This document shows, piece after piece, positions 20,454-30,349 of a stretch of DNA of 64,000 nucleotides. The DNA lies in contig CAVXUA010000010.1 in the NCBI GenBank assembly GCA_963764825.1, positions 46,118 to 110,117 on the forward strand, read 5' to 3'. The notes beneath the pieces were generated by a model. The model was not told where the DNA came from. It saw only the letters and a list, made by a program, of their open reading frames with translations, and made no database searches. Position 1 is the first letter of the stretch, and each line of letters begins with the position of its first letter. A program made the position numbers and the translations under genes. This DNA comes from JAZGGS01 sp963764825. Its GTDB lineage: Bacteria > Bacteroidota > Ignavibacteria > Ignavibacteriales > Ignavibacteriaceae.

Positions 20454-22385
20454 TTATTTTGGTTTGTACGTTTCAGAGAATTTTAACGATAATGTGAACA
20501 TCCTGAACGGTTTATACCTTAGTATAATATACCATCGCATACCTTCGCCAAACATAGCAAGATTGGTTAGCACTCCCGTTAAGTTATTTTCATACTGGAA
20601 GATGGCAGAGTTGAAAGAATCTGTTCTAAAAAATATTATTCTGCCATAAAGATTAAAGTTTGAAGTCGGCGAATACCTTATATCCTGAAAGAGCAGATAA
20701 CCATTTTCTGCAACATTAATTGCATAAATCTTGAAACTGTTGTATTCAAATCTTCCTTTTAATCTTAGTTTTTTTGAAATGTTATAGATAAGTTCAGCTC
20801 GCATTGTTTGCTTTAGCCGCTTAATAAGTCTGTCGTTATTTTCTATTGTTTCTGTAACATCTTTGTTTTCGTATTTATATCTTAATCTTAAAGAAAAACC
20901 CTTAAGAGGTTTGCTAAGAAAATCCAGAAGGTACTCATTCCCATCGCTTGGCAAAGGATTAGTAAATGTTGCATAAGGAAATTTAAACTGATCGTAATAA
21001 AAATTAAGCAAACCAATTGGTGTGCGCCATTTGAATCCAGTATAAATTCCAAACTCATTCGTAGTAGCGCCAGATCTTTCGCCAAATCCAAAACCATGAA
21101 GACTAATAAAATTACTTGGATAGCTTCTAATAGAAGTAATAAATGAAAAACGCTGCGTAACTGCAATTTGCATAGAATTGATTGAGGCAACCGAAGTTCC
21201 ATTATAAACTACTTCGCCAAAAAAGTTTATGTTGCTTAGATAAAAATCGTAATAAGCTGAAGTGTAATTAAATTTATTTCCGCTAATATCGTAAACAGAG
21301 GAAGAATGAAATGAATTGCTAAATTCGGATTGATAATAAAGCAAACCTGTCTTAAATGTTTTGCCTGAAATATAGTCAATTCTCCCACCCATCATCTTTT
21401 CGCGAGCACTGTTCCTCTTATTTATTTCGCTTTCAGTTCTGTGAAGTCCGTCTACAGGTGTGGAAAAAATTTCTCCTGTAACCGAGTCAACATTAGCATC
21501 TATAGTATTATTTGAATAGAAACCTGAAACGATAACGTTATTTAGTTTTATTGAAGCTGCAGCGCCCCTGAAAAAATTAACTTCGGTAGCGCTTGTGTAA
21601 GGTCTTATAATTCTATCTTTTTTCTTTACCGGGTAAACTGCATCAGAACCTTTGGAAAAACCGTAAGGGCTCCATAAAGTGAGACCCTGTCCAAACTCAA
21701 GAATATAATCCATCACAACTACTTTATGTAATATACCAACATCGTTTACTGCAAAATGAAATGATGTAAATTCATCTAAGGAAACTTCACCAGCATCTTT
21801 TTCTGATAAAAAACCAAGCTGATATTTTTTATCATAATTAATTATTAAACGGTTATAAACTTTTGGTTTTGTCCCTTCAAATTTACCATCCACAAAACCT
21901 TTTCTTGTTTGCAGATCGTTCGAAACCCTGCTGCGCATCAGAAAACTGGAATTTGTTAAAAACTCTGCAAATGGATCCATTGGTTTCTCATCAATAATTT
22001 CTCCCGTGGTAATCTTCTTAACAGTTATGAAGGGGGATACATTTTTGATTAGCTCAACATCCAGATTTTGCACCATGTTCAATTCACCGGGTGAGAAAAA
22101 GTATCCGTATTTATTTCGGTGATCAACAATCATTTCTGCTGATGCTAGATCCATACCCGGCAGACTTTGAAGTACGGAAATATCTGCAATATTAATATCA
22201 ACAGGATTTATTAAAAAAAACTCAAGCTCCTCGTACAAATCAGAGTTATCAGCTTCTTCAACTGGCTCCTGCAATATATCTTCTAAAATTTCTTCTGTTC
22301 GAAGATAAGATGAATCGGTTTGTGCAATAGAAATAACTGTAAAAATTAAAACTGAAAAAAGGAATGTGATTGAAAACTGTTTCAT
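20454..22385 (-). CDS. helix-hairpin-helix protein with outer-membrane barrel-like body
   Basis: About 643 aa. I chose the ATG at 22385 because it opens a signal peptide ('MKQFSITFLFSVLIFTVISI') and avoids overlap with the upstream gene. Residues near 55-120 of the mature region form a ComEA-like helix-hairpin-helix: 'NPVDINIADISVLQSLPGMD' then 'IVDHRNKYGYFFSPGELNM'. The remainder, some 500 residues of alternating strands rich in Tyr, Phe and Ser, looks like an outer-membrane beta barrel. Proteins of this make-up are widespread in Bacteroidota and uncharacterised. It follows the PorV/PorQ-like gene by 25 bases, so the two are probably one transcript. Confidence 0.75.
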   Translation of the reverse strand: MKQFSITFLFSVLIFTVISIAQTDSSYLRTEEILEDILQEPVEEADNSDLYEELEFFLINPVDINIADISVLQSLPGMDLASAEMIVDHRNKYGYFFSPGELNMVQNLDVELIKNVSPFITVKKITTGEIIDEKPMDPFAEFLTNSSFLMRSRVSNDLQTRKGFVDGKFEGTKPKVYNRLIINYDKKYQLGFLSEKDAGEVSLDEFTSFHFAVNDVGILHKVVVMDYILEFGQGLTLWSPYGFSKGSDAVYPVKKKDRIIRPYTSATEVNFFRGAAASIKLNNVIVSGFYSNNTIDANVDSVTGEIFSTPVDGLHRTESEINKRNSAREKMMGGRIDYISGKTFKTGLLYYQSEFSNSFHSSSVYDISGNKFNYTSAYYDFYLSNINFFGEVVYNGTSVASINSMQIAVTQRFSFITSIRSYPSNFISLHGFGFGERSGATTNEFGIYTGFKWRTPIGLLNFYYDQFKFPYATFTNPLPSDGNEYLLDFLSKPLKGFSLRLRYKYENKDVTETIENNDRLIKRLKQTMRAELIYNISKKLRLKGRFEYNSFKIYAINVAENGYLLFQDIRYSPTSNFNLYGRIIFFRTDSFNSAIFQYENNLTGVLTNLAMFGEGMRWYIILRYKPFRMFTLSLKFSETYKPK

Positions 22386-22410
22386 CAGCTTGATGATGGA
22401 AAACTTAAAA

Positions 22411-23268
22411 TCATTTTGTAATCTCCAGGTTTTTTCTAATGCCCGCCCTTCGAGTTTCATCCCTACCAAAGCTTAAAATAATTCCTGCTTGGTGGGTTAA
22501 TCCCAAATCGGGATGCTTGATCAAAGCATAATCGAGATTGAAGATAGAATAATTAATACCAACTCCCGCAGAAAAAGTAGAAGGTTCGTTGGCAATACCA
22601 GCACGTAAAGAGATGTATTGAATAATGTTGTAATCAATACCAAGCTTGATAGAAGGTTTATACCTAATATCTTTTTCAAGTGCAAGATTTAGTGTAAAAG
22701 TATTTATAACATCGTAACTAAAACCTGTGGAGAATACCATAGGAATTTGATCATCCTCACTAGCAAGAGTTGCACGGTTAATATTTTCAATCGCAAATCC
22801 CCACCGTATATCGTTCGTAATGTAAGCTAGTCCTCCAAGGTTAAAGTAGAAAACACCTTTACTTCCATATTTTTGAATCGAGTAGGAATGAAAATTAATC
22901 ACCCCGCCGGCAAAAAATTTGTTATTATAATTATATGAATATCCTAGTGATATTTTTGATTCCCTGTAAAGTTCAAATCCGTAAGTCATCCCGCCAAGAG
23001 CTACTGATCCAAAACTAAACGGTTCTATGTAAGCAACGTAACCGTTGGCAAGTTCAGAAAGCCCGAACGGAGCTGGCGAATAATATATTCCTACCTCTCT
23101 CCAATTTAATTGAGAGAGACCGGATGGATTGCTAAAGAGTGCAAATACATCATTAGCGATTGCTACGTCAGAATGAGATAGAGAAATTTGCTTTGCCCCG
23201 GGATTAAACTGCGCAAATAAGCTAATTGTGAAACAAAAAAGGAATGTGAGTAGTAAAATGACTCTCAT
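22411..23268 (-). CDS. PorV/PorQ-like outer-membrane beta-barrel protein
   Basis: 285 aa from the ATG at 23268, which begins a signal peptide ('MRVILLLTFLFCFTISLFAQ'). The early motif 'DVFALFSNPSGLSQLNWREV' is the conserved opening of PorV/PorQ/FadL-like barrels found in T9SS organisms. Repeating amphipathic strands continue to the end. An in-frame ATG 45 bases earlier would break the signal peptide and was rejected. It is divergent from the PorD gene, and the interval 23269-23353 carries both promoters. A role in type IX secretion is plausible from the context but not proven. Confidence 0.75.
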   Translation of the reverse strand: MRVILLLTFLFCFTISLFAQFNPGAKQISLSHSDVAIANDVFALFSNPSGLSQLNWREVGIYYSPAPFGLSELANGYVAYIEPFSFGSVALGGMTYGFELYRESKISLGYSYNYNNKFFAGGVINFHSYSIQKYGSKGVFYFNLGGLAYITNDIRWGFAIENINRATLASEDDQIPMVFSTGFSYDVINTFTLNLALEKDIRYKPSIKLGIDYNIIQYISLRAGIANEPSTFSAGVGINYSIFNLDYALIKHPDLGLTHQAGIILSFGRDETRRAGIRKNLEITK

Positions 23269-23353
23269 AATAATATACTGCAAAGTTTGTTGAGGCAGTA
23301 TATCAAAATTCATATATTAAATCAATAAAAATTTTATTTAATTAGGAAATGAA

Positions 23354-24232
23354 ATGACAAAGATATTTATAGTATTTCTCGCCATTTCTGTTGCCGGGTT
23401 GGCGCAGGAACTAAATTGTAGGGTAGAAGTAAATTTTGAAAGCTTACCGGTTAACAATAGGGAATTGCTTGCAGACTTTGTGAATGTTATTGAAACTTAC
23501 ATGAACACAACCCGCTTCACCACAGAAAATTGGGATGGTGAAAAAATAGATTGCAGCCTAACTATATTTTTTGTTTCAGCTTCCGGAGATGTAGATTATT
23601 CAGCCCAGATTGTTGTTGTTAGCCAGCGCCCCGTTTATCAATCCACCCGTAACTCCTCGATGCTAACGGTTAATGATGCGGCATGGTCATTCAGGTATGA
23701 AAGAGGACAGGCGCTCTATTCAAACCAAAGTACTTTTGATGGATTAACAAGTTTTCTCGATTATTATGCAATGATAATTATTGGCTTCGATTGGGATACC
23801 TGGGAAGAATTTGGCGGAAGCAGGTATTTTCAGAGAGCGCAGGATATCGTGAACCTTGGTGCAAGCAGCGGTTTTTCAAATGGATGGTTATCAAGCAGCA
23901 GTTCATATAACAGGTGGGGATTGGTTAACGACTTACTTGCAGAAAAATATTCTAAGTTCAGATCTTCAGTTTTTGATTACCACTATGGAGTAGATATTTA
24001 CCAGCAGGATAAAAATCTTGGGCAGCAAAAAATAGTTAGTTTGATAGATAACCTCTACAATATGTGGGAAACGGAAGGAGGTTTAAAGAGTGTTCTGTTA
24101 GTTACATTTTTTGATGCAAAATATGGTGAGATGATAGATCTGCTTAGTGATTATAATGATTTAACAATATTTGAAAAGTTAAAAAAAATAGATCCACAGC
24201 ATACTACAAAGTACGAGGCTTTAATACCTTAA
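23354..24232 (+). CDS. PorD-type T9SS protein (DUF4835)
   Basis: 292 aa with a short signal peptide ending 'AGLAQELNCRVEVNFESLP', the classical start of the DUF4835/PorD family. Further family blocks are 'DYYAMIIIGFDWDTWEEFGG' and the 'GWLSSSSSYNRW' loop. PorD proteins are periplasmic parts linked to type IX secretion. This agrees with the sorting tails on the secreted proteins at 103-4924. It ends 4 bases inside the convergent HEAT-cyclophilin gene. Confidence 0.88.
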   Translation: MTKIFIVFLAISVAGLAQELNCRVEVNFESLPVNNRELLADFVNVIETYMNTTRFTTENWDGEKIDCSLTIFFVSASGDVDYSAQIVVVSQRPVYQSTRNSSMLTVNDAAWSFRYERGQALYSNQSTFDGLTSFLDYYAMIIIGFDWDTWEEFGGSRYFQRAQDIVNLGASSGFSNGWLSSSSSYNRWGLVNDLLAEKYSKFRSSVFDYHYGVDIYQQDKNLGQQKIVSLIDNLYNMWETEGGLKSVLLVTFFDAKYGEMIDLLSDYNDLTIFEKLKKIDPQHTTKYEALIP

Positions 24233-26239
24233 ATCATCAGTTTAATACTATAAATTTTATTTCCCTGTTCAAGTTTATAAACAACATCAATTCCGTTTGT
24301 AACTTTTGCGAATAGGGAATATCTTCCATTAAGATGAGGATAGTTACCCTGCATAATGAAAAATTGTGAACCTTCGGTATCTTTTCCAGCGCTTGCCATA
24401 CCAACCATTCCAATTTCGTAGGGAAGGGGAGAGAACTCTGAAATTATATCGTAACCCGGTCCGCCCCAACCTGTGCCTGAGGGATCGCCTGCCTGGATAA
24501 CAAATCCAGGAACAATACGATGAAATTCAATTCCGTTATAAAAATCATTTTCAGCAAGTTTGCAAAAGTTTCCAACTGTTATGGGTGCGTATTCGGGAAG
24601 GAATTCAATTACAAAATCACCTTTTTCAGTTATTACTTTTGCTGATTTATATTTTAATGAATAGTTTACAATTTCATCAAAATGAGTTAAATCTTTTTCC
24701 CCTTTATAATTGACTCCGGTTTTATCTGAAATAAATTTTCTTAATGAATAGAGATTTGAAATCTTGGTTTTTTTTATTACCTCGTTATAGAAATCTTCAT
24801 CAATTTTTTCTGAAAGATTAATCAGCGACATCACACCTTCAATAAAATCATGATTATTAATTTCGCGTTCAATTTTAGTAGGTATTATAACTTTTATAGT
24901 ATCAGCAAAAGTTGAAATAAAATTAGAATCAACTCCATCAGCAGCAATAGAAACTATTGGTGCATAGGTAGACCATAAACTATTGAGTAAAGTATTTTGC
25001 AGATTTACATTTTCGGGGAATGAATTTTGGAACTTTAATAAACTTGATAGTATAGAATTTCGTTGGTTCGGCCAATCTCTAGAACGATTTGAGATTTGAT
25101 CATTAAAAGCTCGAAGAAGCGAGTTTAAATAATATGCATCATCGGTATTAATTCCACAAGCATCATCATAATATTTTAGTGGGATTCTAAAATTATTAAA
25201 TAATTCCTTGGAATTATCCATAAAAGGATAATTATACAAGACAACCATGCTTACAAGCATTTCGCCAAGTGCGTGAGGAGGCAAATCCGTGTAAATTTTT
25301 TCTTGAAGATAATTACTTAGATAATTCTTTAACTCTTCACTTTCCAGTTGAATATTTCTTATCGAATTTGCGGCTGCAGTAGAAACATTTGGATTTGGAG
25401 AACTGATTAAAATTAAAAACTGATTCAGTTCTTCTTTGGTTGTTACTTTTCTATAGCAGAGGGCTTTTGCCGTTTCAATCTGTAACAAAATGTTTGGTTC
25501 ATTTAAAAGATGATTAACTAAAACTTTGTCTTCCGGAAAATATTTTTGCTTACTGAAATTCATCAAAGCATTTTGCTTTAATTCAATATTCTGCTTATCG
25601 AATTCCTTAGAATTTAAAATATTAATAAGTGTAGAATTTAATTGGGGAGAAGAATCAATTCTTGCCAAAGTAAACAACGCATCAATTTTTCTTTCGATTG
25701 AGCTTAATGAGTTTGTTGCTTCATCAATTAAAATCTGTTTTGATACTTCGCTTTCGATTCCCTTAAAAGCAAACTGGCGGATTGCCAAAGAAATTCCTTC
25801 ATACGGAAATACAGGTCCATCAAAATTTGCATACATTTCAGAAACTTTTTCTAAATCTGCTTCAGTTCCGGTTTTACCAATTGCTTCAAAAATAAATTTT
25901 GAGTAATGATAAAAATTATCACCATAGACTTCTTTCCAAAGGAAATTTGTTGATTCGGTGCATTCACCAATCTGCCCGATTGCAAAACAGACAAGTTCTT
26001 TGTGTTCTTTTAAAATCAATCTGCGTTATCATAGGGATGAAAGATGTATCTTCAGAATGGCTAACCGAAAGAAGTGCAGCTTTAACTTCGTCAGGATTTT
26101 CGGAGCGAAGATTTTTAGAAATTATTTCTTTATTAAAACTACGCTGGTAAGTTGTTTTAAGCAGTTCCCTTGTTTCATTAGAACAATTAAGAAATATAAT
26201 TGTAAAACTTAGAGCGAATAATAAAAAGAAAGCTTTCAT
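24229..26239 (-). CDS. HEAT-repeat lipoprotein with C-terminal cyclophilin domain (frameshifted)
   Basis: About 670 aa. The N-terminus is a lipoprotein signal with Cys in 'FLNCSNE'. A long helical region with HEAT-like repeats (roughly residues 40-480) follows, and a cyclophilin domain forms the end: 'EFHRIVPGFVIQAGDPSGTG' and 'GSQFFIMQGNYPHLNGRYSL'. One indel near 26010 splits the first 80 residues from the rest. It is presumably an envelope-anchored folding factor that uses the HEAT array to hold clients (inference). It is transcribed after the GNAT gene direction, 6 bases downstream of it. Confidence 0.85.
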
Positions 26240-26245
26240 AAAAAT

Positions 26246-27367
26246 TTAAACTTCAATTTCCCAGATACGGTATTTTTTATATCGTTCAGCATTCATCACA
26301 TCAAGTCCACGGTTCATCATATCGTTATCTTCCAAAACCCAGCTTGCTTCTCCAAGCTTTATACCAAGTTTAGCTGCGCGGTGTACAATTTCCCAATAAA
26401 ATACTGCATCCAATCCTTTCTTCTGAAATTCTGGTATGATGCCAAGTGTTAATATTCTTGCCCAGGAAATTTTCTTTTTCTGTGTAAAAAGTTTTATAAA
26501 ATTATACGGAAACAGCTTCCCGTTCATTCCGGCAAAAATTTGATTGTAATCCAGCATAACTAATGCTGCCCCAACAATCTGGTCATTTATCTCACCGAAA
26601 ATAATAAGTGATGGTTCAGCTAATGGTTTCAATTCTTTTGCCATTGCATCAATTTGTTCTTCTGTCATAGGTACAAAACCCCAGTTTGGTGCCCAGGCTT
26701 TGTTGTAAACATATTTGAACTTATCAAGTTCCTTATCAAATTTTTTCATGTTCATCTGGGTAATTTTCAAACCATATCTTTTCCTGGCAAGTTCCTGTAC
26801 GCGTGTTAGTTTTTCCGAAGCAAGAATTTTTACAGATTCAATTTTCCACGCATAAAGGTCTTTTGCTTTTTTCATTCCGTAGTTTTCACATAGATTAATA
26901 TAGAATTCAGGATTGTAAGGCATTAGCAAACGCGGAGTATCATCAAACCCTTCCATAAGCATTCCGTAAACATCATTGCTGGAAGGATTGGCAGGACCTT
27001 TCATATATTTTAAGCCATTCGTTTTAATCCATTCTTTAGCCTTATTAAATAGTGCATCCGCTACTTCCTGATCATCAATACATTCAAAAAATCCGAAGTG
27101 TCCTGAATTATCATTATGATTTTTGAGATGCAGATCATTTTTTATTGCAGCAATTCTCCCAACTATTTTACCATCTCTTTCTGCAAGGAAGCAATCTACT
27201 TTACCATTTTTAAAGAAAGGATTTTTTTCTTTATTAAGAAGGTTTTTCTGTTCCATATTTAACGGAGGAACCCAATACTTATAATTTTTATATACAGTGA
27301 AGGGAAATTTTATAAAATCGTTTAGATCTTTTTTATTAGATACTGATCTAACAGTAACAGAACTCAT
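26246..27367 (-). CDS. GNAT-family acyltransferase, candidate bacterial ceramide synthase
   Basis: 373 aa, intact. It has a GNAT fold: N-terminal 'FPFTVYKNYKYWVPPLNMEQ', a central 'FLAERDGKIVGRIAAIKN' strand-turn typical of acetyltransferases, and a second GNAT-like half with 'IVGAALVMLDYNQ' and 'TLGIIPEFQKKGLDAVFYWE', the acyl-CoA pyrophosphate-binding region. Bacterial ceramide synthase of Caulobacter is a protein annotated as GNAT, unrelated to eukaryotic ceramide synthase. This gene lies 70 bases downstream of the serine palmitoyltransferase-like gene and may be co-transcribed with it. The substrate is inferred from that position; a generic acetyltransferase remains possible. Confidence 0.7.
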   Translation of the reverse strand: MSSVTVRSVSNKKDLNDFIKFPFTVYKNYKYWVPPLNMEQKNLLNKEKNPFFKNGKVDCFLAERDGKIVGRIAAIKNDLHLKNHNDNSGHFGFFECIDDQEVADALFNKAKEWIKTNGLKYMKGPANPSSNDVYGMLMEGFDDTPRLLMPYNPEFYINLCENYGMKKAKDLYAWKIESVKILASEKLTRVQELARKRYGLKITQMNMKKFDKELDKFKYVYNKAWAPNWGFVPMTEEQIDAMAKELKPLAEPSLIIFGEINDQIVGAALVMLDYNQIFAGMNGKLFPYNFIKLFTQKKKISWARILTLGIIPEFQKKGLDAVFYWEIVHRAAKLGIKLGEASWVLEDNDMMNRGLDVMNAERYKKYRIWEIEV

Positions 27368-27437
27368 ATTTTGTCCTCATAAAAAAAGCATACCCCGTTC
27401 TATAAAGGTATGCTTAAAATAATTTGTTAGAGAGCAA

Positions 27438-28628
27438 TTAAATTAATCCTACTTGTTTTCCGGTTTCTTCAAATATACGAATGATCTCGTCAAGGTGTTC
27501 TTTTTTATGGGTTGCCATGTAACTTGTTCTCATCATTTGTCTTCCCTCGGGAACACCTGGAGAGATAAATACATTCACAAAAACACCACCATCATAAAGT
27601 AAGCGCCACATTTTAAATGCAATTTCATCGTTACCAACTATTACAGGAACAATGCCGGTTCTACCTTCAAGAATATTAAAGCCCTTCTCTTTAAGTCCCT
27701 TCCTCATATACTCAGCATTATCAATCAAGTTCTGTACTCTTTCAGGTTCCTTTTCCAGGATATCAAGTGCCGCCAATGCTGATGCCACTGAAGCGGGAGT
27801 AGGAGAAGCACTGAAAATTAATGCGGGAGAAAAATGTTTAATAAAGTTTATAACTCTTTCCTGTCCTGCAACATAACCGCCGAGAGAAGAAAAAGTTTTA
27901 CTAAAAGTTCCCATCGATAAATCGATTTCGTCTTCCAAACCAAATTCGCTTGCAGTTCCTCTTCCGCCTTTACCAATTACTCCAACTGCGTGGGCATCAT
28001 CAATCATTATTCTTGCATTATTTGCTTTGGCAATTTCATTCATCCTCGGAAGATCAACAATTTCGCCGCCTGTACTAAAAACACCATCACTTACAATAAG
28101 CTTTGGAGCATCCTTAGAAATTTTTGAAATTACTTTTTCAAGGTCATCCATATTATTGTGCCTGTACCTAACCAGGTTACCCAAAGCTCCCTTCGATATC
28201 ATAGTGCCAGCAACAATGCAAGCATGATTATCTTTATCAGAAATTACGTACTCGTTTCTTCCAACTAAGGTAGGAATAATACCTTGTGCAGTTTGATATC
28301 CTGTACTAAATAGTAAGACAGCTTCTTTATTAAAGAATTTAGCAAGTCTCAATTCTAGTTCTTCGTGTAAATCCAGGGTTCCGGTAAGATATCTAGATCC
28401 TGAACAGCCGGTGCCGTATTTTTCTACAGCTTTAATTGCAGCTTCAACAACAAGTGGATGAGAGGTAAGCCCAAGATAATTGTTTGAGCCTGCCATAATA
28501 ACTTTTTTACCTTCAATTTGTACAACGGGTCCTTCATTTGCCTCGATTGCCCGGAAATATGGATAGACCCCTGATGCTTTAACTTCATCCGCGCGGGTAA
28601 AGTCATAGCACTTTTGAAATAAATCCAA
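27438..28628 (-). CDS. spt: serine palmitoyltransferase-like alpha-oxoamine synthase
   Basis: 396 aa, PLP-dependent. Residue blocks: 'GVYPYFRAIEANEGPVVQIE', 'GSNNYLGLTSHP', 'GTGCSGSRYLTGTLDLHEEL', 'IMIDDAHAVGVIGKGGRGT' and 'SMGTFSKTFSSLGG', whose Lys binds PLP. The 'YPYFR.IE' opening and the overall pattern match bacterial serine palmitoyltransferases better than 2-amino-3-ketobutyrate ligase or BioF, which share the fold. It condenses serine and acyl-CoA (or acyl-ACP) into 3-ketosphinganine. The start is a TTG at 28628 with a strong AAGGAGGAATC site. GNAT and reductase neighbours support a sphingolipid role. Confidence 0.82.
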   Translation of the reverse strand: MDLFQKCYDFTRADEVKASGVYPYFRAIEANEGPVVQIEGKKVIMAGSNNYLGLTSHPLVVEAAIKAVEKYGTGCSGSRYLTGTLDLHEELELRLAKFFNKEAVLLFSTGYQTAQGIIPTLVGRNEYVISDKDNHACIVAGTMISKGALGNLVRYRHNNMDDLEKVISKISKDAPKLIVSDGVFSTGGEIVDLPRMNEIAKANNARIMIDDAHAVGVIGKGGRGTASEFGLEDEIDLSMGTFSKTFSSLGGYVAGQERVINFIKHFSPALIFSASPTPASVASALAALDILEKEPERVQNLIDNAEYMRKGLKEKGFNILEGRTGIVPVIVGNDEIAFKMWRLLYDGGVFVNVFISPGVPEGRQMMRTSYMATHKKEHLDEIIRIFEETGKQVGLI

Positions 28629-28743
28629 AGATTCCTCCTTGATTAAAATGGTATGTTAAAAATATTAAAATGTTTAAGTTTTTTGTAAGTTTTACATCAA
28701 AATCTATCATTAAATAGAGTTAAAATCAAATAGAGATAAAAAT
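28629..28743. promoter_or_regulatory. divergent promoter region of the ceramide-type module
   Basis: The 115 bases between the divergently read synthase and reductase genes must carry both promoters. The stretch is very AT-rich. I do not see a clear operator palindrome. Confidence 0.4.
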
Positions 28744-29736
28744 ATGAGCAATAAGAAAATAGCTGTGGTTACAGGTGCAAACGGTTTTGTAGGAAGTCAT
28801 CTTGTAGATTTACTATTAAAAAAAGATTTGATTGTTAGATGTATAACAAGAAAAACAAGCGATATGCGATGGCTTAAAGATAAACCCATAGAAATTTTTG
28901 ATGGGGGATTGTTTGATAAAGAAAATTTAAGATTGGCGTTTAAAGATGCTTCATTTATTTATCATGTTGCTGGTGTTGTTAAAGCAAAAACTCCTGAAGG
29001 TTATTTTAATGGAAATGTTGAAGCGACCAAGACTTTGCTTGAAGTAGCTTTAGAATCTCCGGCTTCAATAGAGAAATTCTTGATAGTTGGCAGCCAAACC
29101 GTAACCGGTCCTTCTTACGATGACAATCCGGTTAATGAAAAGACTGAATGTAAACCACTCACCACTTATGCCAGGAGTAAAAAAGAACAGGAAGAAGTTG
29201 CTCTATCTTATTCAGATAAATTGCCGATTACAATTTGCAGGGCGCCCGCTGTATATGGTGAACGGGATACTGAAGTATTTATTTACTTTCAAACATTCAA
29301 TAAAGGGTTAACAACATTAATTGGTTTTGATAAAAAAATATTAAGCTTGATTCATGTAGCTGATCTTGTGGAAGGATTATATTTAGCTGCAACTTCTGAT
29401 AAATCGGCTGGAGAAATATATTTCATCAGCTCTGAAAAATATTACACTTGGGAGGAAATTGGAAACGTAACTGCAAAGGCGCTTGGTAAAACAGCATTAA
29501 GAATAAGAATTCCTCACTTCATAGTATTTACAATTGCTGCATTTGCACAGTTCTTTGCAATGTTTAGTAAAAAACCTGCAACATTAAATATTGAAAAAGC
29601 AAAAGACCTTACTCAGCACGCGTGGATTTGTGATACTACAAAAGCTGTAGAACAATTAGGATTTAGACAGAAAGTTTCAATAGAAGAAGGCATAAAACGT
29701 AGTTGTGAGTGGTATAGAGAAATGAAATGGATTTAA
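28744..29736 (+). CDS. NAD-dependent epimerase/reductase, candidate CerR-type ceramide reductase
   Basis: 330 aa extended short-chain dehydrogenase. 'VVTGANGFVGSHLVDLLL' is the Rossmann NAD(P) loop. 'YARSKKEQE' holds the catalytic Tyr and Lys, and 'ICRAPAVYGERDTEVF' is the substrate-side loop. A hydrophobic stretch near residues 255-270 ('FIVFTIAAFAQFFAMF') suggests membrane association. In Caulobacter and relatives an NAD-epimerase-like protein reduces the keto group during ceramide synthesis; the position head-to-head with the synthase supports this role here. A sterol or sugar dehydrogenase of the same superfamily is the alternative. Confidence 0.72.
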   Translation: MSNKKIAVVTGANGFVGSHLVDLLLKKDLIVRCITRKTSDMRWLKDKPIEIFDGGLFDKENLRLAFKDASFIYHVAGVVKAKTPEGYFNGNVEATKTLLEVALESPASIEKFLIVGSQTVTGPSYDDNPVNEKTECKPLTTYARSKKEQEEVALSYSDKLPITICRAPAVYGERDTEVFIYFQTFNKGLTTLIGFDKKILSLIHVADLVEGLYLAATSDKSAGEIYFISSEKYYTWEEIGNVTAKALGKTALRIRIPHFIVFTIAAFAQFFAMFSKKPATLNIEKAKDLTQHAWICDTTKAVEQLGFRQKVSIEEGIKRSCEWYREMKWI

Positions 29737-30140
29737 TTATTTTTCGCACCTTCACTAATCCAGATTTTTATACCGTTCACATGATTTGGCACTAATCCAG
29801 GATATTGAAGAGGAGGCATGGGAGGAAATCCCGGTCTGTATTCAATAGTCCAAACTAAAACACTTGTGCTGTCACTTCCAGGAAAAACAATCCTTGGATC
29901 TGCAATGATTCCTGACCAGGTGGAAAGATCTACACCTCCTTCTTTTAAAGAAGGACTATGACAGCTAACACATTTAAGTTCGAACACAATAGCAATATGG
30001 TCTGCATAACTAACATTTGAATCAGGCATAACAATATTATCGATTTGTTCAGTTGTAAGTGTGTCATCGCAACCGGTAATAATCAACAGCAGGAGGTTGA
30101 TCCCCAAAATTAGTATTACTATTTGTTTAAATTTCTTCAT
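29733..30140 (-). CDS. small lipoprotein cytochrome c
   Basis: 135 aa. The signal peptide ends in a lipobox, 'LLIITGCDD'. One haem c site, CVSCH, is followed by 'SPSLKEGGVDLSTW', as in the cytochrome domains of planctomycete type. The likely axial Met is in 'GFPPMPPLQYP'. It would be an envelope-anchored electron carrier. It converges with the reductase gene, overlapping by four bases, and is not obviously linked to it in function. Confidence 0.82.
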   Translation of the reverse strand: MKKFKQIVILILGINLLLLIITGCDDTLTTEQIDNIVMPDSNVSYADHIAIVFELKCVSCHSPSLKEGGVDLSTWSGIIADPRIVFPGSDSTSVLVWTIEYRPGFPPMPPLQYPGLVPNHVNGIKIWISEGAKNN

Positions 30141-30267
30141 AAATAATTTAGTGTAAAACTAAAGTAAGAGTTGATGTAAGTCAATGTATCACTTGGTATC
30201 TAATGAAATGTTAGTAAATTGACAAAAGAACAAAAGATAATTAGTTTTGCTTTGCTGATTTGCAGAT

Positions 30268-30340
30268 GGGGCTATAGCTCAGTTGGGAGAGCGTCTGACT
30301 GGCAGTCAGAAGGTCACCGGTTCGAGCCCGGTTAGCTCCA
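30268..30340 (+). tRNA. tRNA-Ala(GGC)
   Basis: Acceptor GGGGCTA pairs with TAGCTCC (one G-T pair), D arm GCTC...GAGC, anticodon arm TCTGA-CTGGCAG-TCAGA giving GGC, T arm ACCGG-TTCGAGC-CCGGT, discriminator A. CCA is not encoded. Confidence 0.96.
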
Positions 30341-30349
30341 CAATATTCC

